6,244 nt of DNA from JBEKDJ01 sp050014415. Its GTDB lineage: Bacteria > Desulfobacterota > BSN033 > UBA1163. The notes beneath the pieces were generated by a model that saw only the letters and a program-made list of their open reading frames with translations, was not told the DNA's origin and did no database searches. The position numbers and the translations under genes were made by a program. Within the stretch, counting starts at the first letter, position 1, and each line of letters begins with the position of its first letter. The stretch spans positions 1 through 6,244 of the forward strand of contig JBEKDJ010000294.1 of NCBI GenBank assembly GCA_050014415.1, written 5' to 3'. Of the stretch, positions 1-4,671 are shown piece after piece.

Positions 1-642
1 AAAAAAAGGGATATCGTCACCATTATCGGCGCCAATGGCGCTGGCAAGACGACGCTACTTAAGACCATCTCTGGACTCATACCGGAATATAACGGGAGTA
101 TTCTCTATGAAGAAAAATCCCTTTCAGGACTCCTTCCAGGGGAGATCGTGGCCTTGGGAATCTGTTTGGTTCCGGAAGGGAGGCAACTTTTTGGTCATTT
201 ATCCGTTCTTGATAACCTGAAATTGGGAGCCTACCTATACTTTGATAGAAGGCACAGGGCTGAAATCAGTGAGAACATGGAGAAGGTCTATGCAATCTTT
301 CCGATTTTGAGAAACCGCCATAGACAACTCTCTGGAACATTGAGCGGGGGAGAGCAACAGATGCTGGCCATCGGCCGAGCCTTGATGTCACGGCCCAAGT
401 TAATGACGATGGATGAACCTTCCATGGGTTTGGCACCCATGATGGTAAAGGAGATTTTCCGAGTGATCCGGGAACTGCATAAAGATGGAGCCACGATCCT
501 TCTGGTGGAACAGAATGCGAGGGCGGCTCTAAAGATTAGTATCTTTGGATATGTGTTGGAGACGGGTGAGATCGTTCTTCAAGGGGATACGAAGATCCTC
601 TTAGAAGATGAGAAGGTCAAACACGCCTACCTGGGGAAGTGA
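1..642 (+). CDS. livF: Branched-chain amino acid ABC transporter ATP-binding protein LivF (5' end cut by window)
   Basis: This is one of the two cytoplasmic ATPases that power the Liv-type importer for branched-chain amino acids or related amides and carboxylates. The reading frame is open from base 1, giving 213 residues; full LivF proteins are about 235, so roughly 20-25 N-terminal residues are missing. Numbering from the edge, the Walker A motif GANGAGKT is at 10-17, the LivF-typical VPEGRQLF Q-loop region at 57-64, the signature LSGGEQQ at 114-120, and Walker B LMTMDEP at 134-140 followed by SMGLAP. The switch region reads LLVEQNA (167-173), with Gln in place of the usual His, which is normal for LivF. 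The stretch ALKISIFGYVLETGEI is slightly divergent before the conserved GYVLETG. The rest of the liv operon should lie to the left. Substrate specificity cannot be read from the ATPase. Confidence 0.95.
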   Translation, partial: KKRDIVTIIGANGAGKTTLLKTISGLIPEYNGSILYEEKSLSGLLPGEIVALGICLVPEGRQLFGHLSVLDNLKLGAYLYFDRRHRAEISENMEKVYAIFPILRNRHRQLSGTLSGGEQQMLAIGRALMSRPKLMTMDEPSMGLAPMMVKEIFRVIRELHKDGATILLVEQNARAALKISIFGYVLETGEIVLQGDTKILLEDEKVKHAYLGK

Positions 643-690
643 CGCCCTGAAGTTTTTACTCCCTTTTCCTTATGATGGTGGCAATAAAGA

Positions 691-855
691 ATGAAGAGGA
701 TGGTCGTCTATGTGGTGAAGAATATTACCAAGGTGCCTTTCGGTACGATTTACAAAGGTGTCTATCCATTCTTAATCAGTCTTGTCGTTTGTGCAGCGTT
801 GTTGTTCTTCTTTCCACAGCTCGCCCTCTGGCTTCCCAATCTGCTGATGAAGTAG
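691..855 (+). pseudogene. Remnant of TRAP transporter large permease (DctM-like) C-terminus
   Basis: A 54-codon frame from ATG 691 to TAG 853 encodes a peptide that matches, by eye, the last transmembrane segment of the TRAP-transporter large membrane subunit. It reads VVYVVKNITKVPFGTIYKG, then VYPFLISLVVCAALLFFFP, then QLALWLPNLLMK. The pattern of G-x-x-PF, a hydrophobic helix, FP and LWLP is the usual DctM ending, where the preceding text would be a PP-x-G motif. The homology starts abruptly: upstream in the same frame there are stops at 673 and 685, and no permease sequence is visible in the other frames. ATG 691 has no convincing Shine-Dalgarno. Full DctM proteins have over 400 residues, so this is a 3' fragment left by deletion or rearrangement, 48 bp after livF. 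A small stand-alone membrane peptide is possible but less likely. The identification rests on recalled family motifs, not on a search. Confidence 0.6.
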
Positions 856-885
856 AAAGGCTGTTTTTGAGTGTGCGGATTGTGC

Positions 886-939
886 GCCCTGAACCTTGTG
901 ACGTTTAGGGCTACCATGCACCGCCACGTGATGCATGGT
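886..939. other. Two adjacent hairpins at the convergent end of pcnB
   Basis: The first inverted repeat pairs GCCCTGAAC (886-894) with GTTTAGGGC (903-911): nine pairs including one G-U if transcribed on the plus strand, with an 8-nt loop. The second pairs ACCATGCA (913-920) with TGCATGGT (932-939), eight perfect pairs within the last codons of pcnB. Neither is followed by a T-run on either strand, so they are not classical intrinsic terminators. They may protect 3' ends or slow polymerase between the rightward livF side and the leftward pcnB. Confidence 0.3.
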
Positions 940-2173
940 GTCTCCTTTTAGACTGCCTTGGCCACCAAGGCAATAGGTCAGAGGTCACCGCGTTGCAAAG
1001 AAGACGAGGGACTTTCTCTCTCTTTGCCTGAGCCAGGATCCCAAAGAGAAGAACCGCTTCTTGGAAATACTTCTTCATCCTTAAACTCTTCGGTATCATT
1101 CCCCGGTTTACGGATTTCCTTAGATTCCACTGGGCCATCAGGATTTGAGAGGCCATCTCCTTGATCCCCTTGGAGATAGAGAATGGAGCAAGGGTTTGCT
1201 GGACAAGTAGCCGTATGGTCTGTGTCGAGTAAATATGTCGTTCCCTTTCTCCGACATAAGGATGCTCCGCCCTAATCGATTGAAGAAGAGGAGCGAGAAA
1301 GACGGCAATGAGAATCCATTCTGGAACCGGTCGGCTTAGCTTAGCCAGTTGATCTACAAGGCCGAAGAGAGATAAAAGAAACTGTTTGTCCTCGTTCTTG
1401 AAAGGGTTCCTGTCTCCGAAAGCCCTATCGAGATCGGGAAAAAGAGAGAGGAGCAGTTCTGTCCGGAGCATCAGATTGAGGGAGGATTGAGCCACGCCTT
1501 CCTTAAGGTCTCGCATGAACTCGTCTCGAACACGAGATGAAGGACATTTTCGTATCTCGCCCCGGTGCCGTGTGATGGCCTGGTAGGTTGAGTCTTCAAT
1601 CGGGAATCCGGTTCGTGCGGCATGGCGGATGACTCGAATCATCCGGACAGGGTCTTGCTGGAATTTCTCATTGGGATCCCCGATGGTTCGGATGACCTGA
1701 TGTTCGAGATCCGCCATCCCACCGACGTAGTCGATAATGGAAAAATCTGCGATGTTGTAAAAGAGGCCGTTGATCGTGATGTCACGGCGAAAGGCATCTT
1801 CTACCGGAGTTCCAAAGCTATCCGTTCGGATGATTTCGCCTTCTTCAGTCTCTATCTCTTCGAATTCCGAATGACTCCGAAAAGTGGAGACCTCGATGAT
1901 CTTTCTCCCTTTGAAAAAGACCTGAACCAGCCGAAAACGGCGGCCAATGATGCGACTGTTCTTGAAGAGGAGACTGATTTCGTGAGGGTGAGCATTGGTA
2001 ACAACGTCGAAATCTTTGGGGGTCTTCCCGAGGAGGAGATCCCGAACGCTTCCTCCCACGAGATACGCCAAAAACCCATGTCGATGAAGGCGGTAGAGGA
2101 CCTTTAATGCCTCTTCATCGATCATCCTTCTTGATATCGGGTGGTCGGATCTTGGAATGATGACGGGGGTCAT
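911..2173 (-). CDS. pcnB: PcnB-type poly(A) polymerase / tRNA nucleotidyltransferase family protein
   Basis: This 420-residue protein belongs to the class II nucleotidyltransferases, which add A residues to RNA 3' ends (poly(A) polymerase I, marking RNA for decay) or CCA to tRNA. The head domain shows LVGGSVRDLLLG (38-49), the catalytic metal-binding DFDVVT (54-59), IIGRRFRL (75-82) and EVSTFR (94-99). It continues with EDAFRRDITINGLFYN (125-140), YVGGMADL (149-156) and the RNA/nucleotide-binding stretch RTIGDPNEKFQQDPVRMIR (162-180). The IIGRRFRLVQVFF signature and the N-terminal PRSDHPISRRMI, ending in two Arg before the fold, favour the PcnB branch over CCA-adding enzymes. The tail is basic (KRRHHASRG), as is common for PcnB. 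ATG 2173 has GGGAG four bases upstream and no other in-frame ATG before an upstream stop. It is monocistronic as far as the window shows, with a long structured leader. A CCA-adding role cannot be excluded without a tree. Confidence 0.9.
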   Translation of the reverse strand: MTPVIIPRSDHPISRRMIDEEALKVLYRLHRHGFLAYLVGGSVRDLLLGKTPKDFDVVTNAHPHEISLLFKNSRIIGRRFRLVQVFFKGRKIIEVSTFRSHSEFEEIETEEGEIIRTDSFGTPVEDAFRRDITINGLFYNIADFSIIDYVGGMADLEHQVIRTIGDPNEKFQQDPVRMIRVIRHAARTGFPIEDSTYQAITRHRGEIRKCPSSRVRDEFMRDLKEGVAQSSLNLMLRTELLLSLFPDLDRAFGDRNPFKNEDKQFLLSLFGLVDQLAKLSRPVPEWILIAVFLAPLLQSIRAEHPYVGERERHIYSTQTIRLLVQQTLAPFSISKGIKEMASQILMAQWNLRKSVNRGMIPKSLRMKKYFQEAVLLFGILAQAKREKVPRLLCNAVTSDLLPWWPRQSKRRHHASRGGAW

Positions 2174-2216
2174 TTTCTCCCAACCCTCTGTAATCCTTCT
2201 CTCATCAAATGGATCT

Positions 2217-2346
2217 CAGCGAGTGAACCCGTGATCCCTGAACAACTCGATGCAGGGCAACATCCCGGCCGGAAGATGGCCATTCACCCACTGTGAAAAG
2301 GTCCGCCTGTGCGACGAAGCGTGTTTCGGCACACAGGCGGGTCCTT
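2217..2346 (-). promoter_or_regulatory. Putative structured 5' leader RNA of pcnB
   Basis: On the pcnB-sense strand, the region between the promoter and the gene can form several helices. Hairpin one pairs CCGCCTGTG with CACAGGCGG (2332-2340 with 2303-2311); it is extended by AAGG/CCTT across a small internal loop (2343-2346 with 2298-2301) and has a small CGAA/TTCG inner stem. Next, an 11-bp helix (2283-2293 with 2217-2227) closes a junction that holds two hairpins: GGCC/GGCC (2278-2281 with 2267-2270) and CCCTG/CAGGG (2253-2257 with 2236-2240). The 11-bp helix has two non-Watson-Crick positions. Both are G-U on the minus strand and would be A-C mismatches on the plus strand, so the fold belongs to the pcnB transcript. 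I recognise no known riboswitch class. A trans-acting small RNA reading into pcnB is an alternative. Confidence 0.4.
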
Positions 2347-2396
2347 CCGGTGCCAGGGCAGACGCGGTTTCTTTATCAATCGCAAACGTTCAAGGT

Positions 2397-2405
2397 ATTA
2401 TAACA
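2397..2405 (-). promoter_or_regulatory. Extended -10 promoter upstream of pcnB
   Basis: The minus strand reads TGTTATAAT (2405 to 2397), a perfect TATAAT with the TG of an extended -10 element. No good -35 hexamer lies at the right distance, as is usual for extended -10 promoters; an A-rich run lies upstream (T-run at 2424-2430 on the plus strand). Transcription would start near 2390, giving a leader of about 217 nt before pcnB. Confidence 0.5.
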
Positions 2406-2465
2406 GAATCGTTTCTAAATGGCTTTTTTTCTGCCCATCGAGTCTTCTCACTTCAGTCTTATCTC

Positions 2466-2478
2466 GATTCATTGAATC
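2466..2478. repeat. 13-bp perfect palindrome, operator-like
   Basis: GATTCA, one T, then TGAATC: two perfect 6-bp arms with a single central base. It lies in the divergent intergenic region, about 60 bp upstream of the pcnB -10 element and 24 bp upstream of the TTGACA of the rightward promoter candidate. The size and placement suit a dimeric regulator site, but no regulator is known and chance is possible. Confidence 0.3.
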
Positions 2479-2502
2479 ACGGAAATATCAGCCAAAAAAT
2501 CC

Positions 2503-2531
2503 TTGACAAATAACAAGAATCATAAAACAAT
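2503..2531 (+). promoter_or_regulatory. Candidate sigma-70 promoter, rightward
   Basis: A perfect TTGACA (2503-2508) is followed after 17 bases by AACAAT (2526-2531; four of six consensus bases). A transcript starting near 2538 would run through the Rho_N-like remnant towards the selenoprotein gene. It may be the former promoter of that remnant. Confidence 0.35.
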
Positions 2532-2642
2532 GCTTACTATTCAGGGTAGCCACGGAGTCGGTCATGAGCCGGTGATCGTTTGACAGCCTATATTCACAGG
2601 CCTTAGTGAAGTTTTCTAACTGACACGTCAAAAAAGCATGGG

Positions 2643-2858
2643 GTGAAAACTCAAGAAGTGAGAGAGAAGGCAACGATCTTAGGGCTGAAGAACACCTTCG
2701 GACCATCAAAGACGAAATAGATTGGAATGGCTCAGAGCGCCGGAGGAAATCTCGATGGTTTCGGAATGGCAACAGCCTCTGGCGATCAATATCAAGATTG
2801 CTTAGGGAAGATTGCCCAAGACTTCAGTACTCAAGAAAAACTGACAACACAAGGTTAA
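2643..2858 (+). pseudogene. Decayed small Rho_N/SAP-like domain protein
   Basis: From GTG 2643 the frame reads VKTQEVREKATILGLKNTFG, continues PSKTK, meets TAG at 2718-2720, and then goes on in the same frame with IGMAQSAGGNLDGFGMATA and SGDQYQDCLGKI up to TAA 2856. This resembles short proteins, which I recall from Desulfobacterota, made of a Rho N-terminal-like helix-extended-helix domain (pattern IREKAK-LGLK, KK-ELI-x-x-IQ-x-x-EGN) followed by a CFG and D-x-x-C Cys-rich tail. Here the stop replaces a residue in the second helix (between KTK and I-x-x-AQ), and Cys positions of the tail appear changed to Gly (DGFG). No Shine-Dalgarno precedes GTG 2643. I call it a pseudogene of an RNA- or DNA-binding small protein. 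The identification is from memory of the family and needs a profile search. Confidence 0.5.
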
Positions 2859-2880
2859 GGTTGAGGCTAAGGTTAAGATT
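2851..2880 (+). repeat. Imperfect hexamer tandem repeat
   Basis: Five consecutive 6-bp units: AAGGTT, AAGGTT, GAGGCT, AAGGTT, AAGATT. On the minus strand this would read as alternating Leu-Asn codons. It begins over the last codons of the Rho_N-like remnant and ends about 90 bp before the selenoprotein start codon. Copy-number slippage would be expected. No function is evident. Confidence 0.6.
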
Positions 2881-2892
2881 CGAAGTAAACCC

Positions 2893-2926
2893 TTGCCAAA
2901 TCTGAAAGGTGAGGAGACAATCCTCA
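2893..2926 (+). promoter_or_regulatory. Candidate promoter with overlapping inverted repeat, before the selenoprotein gene
   Basis: TTGCCA (2893-2898; five of six consensus) and GACAAT (2916-2921; four of six) are separated by 17 bases, placing a start near 2928 and a leader of about 44 nt. A perfect inverted repeat TGAGGA-GACAA-TCCTCA (2910-2926) overlaps the -10 element, a typical place for a repressor operator. As RNA it would be only a short hairpin. Both readings are inference. Confidence 0.35.
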
Positions 2927-2955
2927 GCTAAAACATGTGAAGGACCGGATAGAAC

Positions 2956-2964
2956 GGAAGGAGG
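2956..2964 (+). promoter_or_regulatory. Strong Shine-Dalgarno that sets the selenoprotein start
   Basis: GGAAGGAGG ends seven bases before ATG 2972. It is among the strongest ribosome-binding sites in the window and marks the true start upstream of the in-frame TGA. The downstream GTG at 3131, which would give a TGA-free frame, has no comparable site. Confidence 0.75.
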
Positions 2965-2971
2965 CGCTATT

Positions 2972-3571
2972 ATGGCAAGAACCATCCAGTGGGAGATGTC
3001 TCTCACGAAGGCCAAGACAAAGGCAAAGAAGGAAGGGAAACTCATCTTGGTGGACTTCTATAATAATCTTTGAATCGGGTGCCAACAGCTAGCAGCTGTC
3101 ACCTACGTAGATTCTGATGTCTGTTTTTCTGTGAAGAACAACTTTGTTCCTCTCCAGATTGATTTCAAAAAGAACAAGGCTCTGGTCAGACGGTTCGGCA
3201 TCAAATGGACTCCGGCGATCGTGATCGCAGATTCCGATGGGGATGAACATCATCGTTTTATTGGGTTTTTGCCCCCCTCAGATTTTAACAGCCAAATCAT
3301 TCTCGGCCAAGGGAAAGCTGAATATGATCTCGACCACCTTGAACAGGCTGTCCAACGCTTCCAGGAGATTCTGGTTCGATTTCCCAGAGCAGAAGCGGCT
3401 CCAGAGGCGCAATACTTCGTGGCGGTAACAAAGTACCAGCTGAGCCATGATCCAACGGAACTGAGATTGGGGTTAGAGGCCCTCCAAAGGGATTACCCTC
3501 AGAGTGAATGGACAAAAAAGGCCGAGGTCTATGCGTTAATTCCTACTACTCCCCAAACAGGAGCGGATTGA
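2972..3571 (+). CDS. Selenocysteine-containing thioredoxin-like protein (UxxC) with helical repeat C-terminus
   Basis: Read with TGA 3071 as selenocysteine, this is a 199-residue protein. The N-terminal half is a thioredoxin fold: MARTIQWEMSL, a Lys-rich helix, then LILVDFYNNL, the redox motif U34-I-G-C37, QQLAAVTYVDSDV, and KWTPAIVIADSDG with the cis-Pro at 81. Related proteins that I recall have FYN-x-x-C-x-GC at this point, so U34 occupies the nucleophilic Cys. The C-terminal part (about 112-190: YDLDHLEQAVQRFQEILVRF, EAQYFVAVTKYQ, ALQRDYPQSEW) looks like a TPR-like helical pair. No signal peptide is seen, so it should act in the cytoplasm, probably in thiol reduction or peroxide defence; the partner is unknown. 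Support for Sec is the exact TGA position, the intact frame of 165 codons after it, a strong Shine-Dalgarno and a hairpin just after the TGA. The alternative is a nonsense mutation of a Cys codon. The 3' end overlaps convergent yhhQ by 26 bp. Confidence 0.8.
3071..3104 (+). promoter_or_regulatory. Candidate bacterial SECIS element with Sec codon UGA
   Basis: The UGA (3071-3073) is followed after three bases by a stem-loop. GGGTG (3077-3081) pairs with CACCT (3100-3104, one G-U), a CCA bulge follows on the 5' side, and then ACAGCT (3085-3090) pairs perfectly with AGCTGT (3094-3099) around the loop AGC. The loop begins 17 bases after the UGA and has a G in its second position, consistent with the known bacterial SECIS layout, in which SelB recognises a G-containing apical loop a short distance after the UGA. 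Confidence 0.65.
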
Positions 3572-4247
3572 ATCGCGTGTCATAATCATAGACATCTATT
3601 CCCTCCCGGCGTTTGAGGAAATTGACCGCTGCGTAAGTGAGTGGCGTTGCTGCGGCCTCATAGAGTGACTTCACTAGCCACTGAGTGACGACGGCGGAGG
3701 CCAACCCCGTGATGGGAATCGTGCCGACAAATGCAAGGGTCATGAACACCAGGGAGTCCAGCCCTTCTCCCACCAGAGTTGAGCCGATGGTTCGGGTCCA
3801 GAGCCATCGTCCTCTCGTAGCGATCTTCATTTTGGCCAACACAAAGGAGTTGGCAAATTCTCCTAAGAGGTAGGCCAGGAAAGAAGCCATTAAGAGTCGA
3901 GGGGTGTAGCCCAGGATACGTTCATAAGCTGCTTGTCCCTCCCAAAAAGAGGCCGGGGGCAGCTTTTGCCCAAGCCAGATGGCAACTACAGCAATCAGGT
4001 TACAGAAAAAGCCTAACCAGATGACCCGCCTTGCCTGACGGTAACCGTAGACCTCGGTCAGCACATCGCCGAAGATATAGCTCATGGGGAAGATGACAAT
4101 AGCAGCGGGTAGCACGAGACCGAATATGGTTACGAGTTTCACCGCCGTAATATTGGCCGTTATCAGACAGGTGATGAATATTGCGACGGCAATGATGAAC
4201 CATGAAGAATATCCATGTGGGATCGGTGCTCTTTGTTGTTGAAACAT
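3546..4247 (-). CDS. yhhQ: Queuosine precursor transporter, YhhQ/VUT family
   Basis: This 233-residue integral membrane protein belongs to the YhhQ family, which imports 7-deazaguanine precursors (preQ0/preQ1) for queuosine modification of tRNA. Hydrophobic segments are at about 16-32, 36-58, 73-92, 109-125, 150-165 and 173-199. Family motifs are FPMSYIFGDVLTEVYGYR (53-70), GEFANSFVLAKMK (119-131), TRTIGSTLVGEGLDS (141-155), and the C-terminal VYDYDTRFNP. I chose ATG 4247 because AAAGGAG lies 11 bases upstream. The frame stays open to a TTG at 4304, but that TTG falls inside the -35 box of a good promoter, so it should not be translated. The gene is divergent from tatA and its last codons overlap the selenoprotein gene. 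No preQ1 riboswitch is seen in its short leader. Transport specificity is inferred from the family. Confidence 0.9.
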   Translation of the reverse strand: MFQQQRAPIPHGYSSWFIIAVAIFITCLITANITAVKLVTIFGLVLPAAIVIFPMSYIFGDVLTEVYGYRQARRVIWLGFFCNLIAVVAIWLGQKLPPASFWEGQAAYERILGYTPRLLMASFLAYLLGEFANSFVLAKMKIATRGRWLWTRTIGSTLVGEGLDSLVFMTLAFVGTIPITGLASAVVTQWLVKSLYEAAATPLTYAAVNFLKRREGIDVYDYDTRFNPLLFGE

Positions 4248-4275
4248 GATTCGTTTGTCTCCTTTCAGGCTATGT

Positions 4276-4304
4276 AGGATACAATAATCGTAGCGAGTTT
4301 TCAA
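4276..4304 (-). promoter_or_regulatory. Sigma-70 promoter of yhhQ
   Basis: On the minus strand, TTGAAA (4304-4299) and TATCCT (4281-4276) are spaced by exactly 17 bases. Transcription would start near 4269, leaving a leader of about 20 nt that contains the AAAGGAG site (4265-4259). This settles the start codon at 4247. Confidence 0.55.
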
Positions 4305-4361
4305 ATGGTGCCAGCGAGAAACGATTCAAGAAGTCAGCTGGAGACGAAACGAGGGTATGCC

Positions 4362-4390
4362 TTGACTTCTAAAAGGAAATCTATTACTGT
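4362..4390 (+). promoter_or_regulatory. Weak candidate promoter of tatA-tatB
   Basis: TTGACT (4362-4367) is followed after 17 bases by TACTGT (4385-4390), which matches only three of six -10 consensus bases. It lies 31 bp before tatA in the divergent region shared with yhhQ. Confidence 0.25.
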
Positions 4391-4420
4391 TTTGCTATCG
4401 ATCGTTATAAGGAGGCAAAC

Positions 4421-4618
4421 ATGTTGGGCGGACTTGGAATGCCGGAGTTGTTAGTCATTCTGGTCATTATTTTGATCATTTTTGGGGCCAACAAACTTCC
4501 GCAGATTGGTGAAGGTCTTGGGAAGGCAATAGGGAATTTCAAGAAGAGTGTTAGCGGTAAAGAAGAGATTGACGTTACCCCAAAGAAGAAACCAGAAGAG
4601 ATTTCAGAAAAAAAGTAA
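4421..4618 (+). CDS. tatA: Sec-independent protein translocase subunit TatA
   Basis: TatA subunits polymerise in the inner membrane to form the passage for folded twin-arginine preproteins. The 65-residue protein shows the family layout: a short N-terminus with GMPELL (6-11), one transmembrane helix (about 8-21), the FG hinge in FGANKLPQIG (21-30), an amphipathic helix EGLGKAIGNFKKSV (31-44), and a charged tail (KKKPEEISEKK). The length is normal for TatA/TatE. AAGGAGG ends five bases before the ATG. The second position of the hinge motif is FGA rather than the commoner FGP. tatB follows after 53 bp; tatC is not in the window and must be elsewhere or absent. Confidence 0.95.
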   Translation: MLGGLGMPELLVILVIILIIFGANKLPQIGEGLGKAIGNFKKSVSGKEEIDVTPKKKPEEISEKK

Positions 4619-4627
4619 AGAATGGGG

Positions 4628-4665
4628 TTTCTTTGTAAATTGCCTCTTTCGTTTCTACAAAGAGA
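4628..4665 (+). promoter_or_regulatory. Hairpin covering the tatB ribosome-binding site
   Basis: In the tatA-tatB spacer, TTTCTTTGTA (4628-4637) can pair with TACAAAGAGA (4656-4665): ten pairs with one G-U and an 18-nt loop. The 3' arm includes most of the tatB Shine-Dalgarno AGAGAGG (4661-4667). Such a fold would lower tatB translation relative to tatA, in line with the excess of TatA over TatB known from other bacteria. The stem is A-T rich, so the effect may be modest. Confidence 0.4.
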
Positions 4666-4671
4666 GGATTT

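Larger units (their letters stand above)
2406..2642. other. Intergenic spacer without a recognisable gene
   Basis: No convincing coding sequence is seen on either strand; the open frames here lack start signals and protein-like composition. The stretch holds the upstream part of the pcnB promoter, the palindrome at 2466-2478 and a candidate rightward promoter at 2503-2531. The part from 2540 to 2642 shows nothing I can identify. Confidence 0.5.

Noticed and set aside
672..908. A 78-codon open frame on the plus strand after livF.
   Set aside because: It overlaps the TRAP-permease-like frame in another phase and has no recognisable features, whereas the 691-855 frame matches a known family ending.
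1622..2107. A 161-codon open frame on the plus strand.
   Set aside because: It lies fully antisense to conserved pcnB motifs, has no start signals and no recognisable protein features.
2284..2312. Cobalamin-riboswitch-like text on the plus strand (CCCACTGTGA followed by GGTCCGCCTG).
   Set aside because: The other conserved cobalamin elements and their spacing are missing, no B12-related gene lies downstream, and the G-U pattern of the surrounding helices points to a minus-strand RNA.
2298..2346. Long hairpin before pcnB as an intrinsic terminator.
   Set aside because: On the minus strand it is followed by only four T (CCTTTTC) and lies between promoter and gene; a role as attenuator cannot be excluded, but the T-run is too short for a confident call.
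2718..2720. TAG in the Rho_N-like frame read as pyrrolysine.
   Set aside because: Pyrrolysine is known mainly in methylamine methyltransferases; here the tail also shows loss of Cys positions and there is no ribosome-binding site, so decay is simpler.
3131..3571. A 146-residue protein starting at GTG 3131.
   Set aside because: It lacks a Shine-Dalgarno, begins in the middle of the thioredoxin fold after the active site, and is explained better as the part of the selenoprotein after the TGA.
4248..4304. N-terminal extension of YhhQ from TTG 4304.
   Set aside because: The TTG is part of the -35 box of the yhhQ promoter and the added residues are not membrane- or family-like; ATG 4247 has a Shine-Dalgarno.
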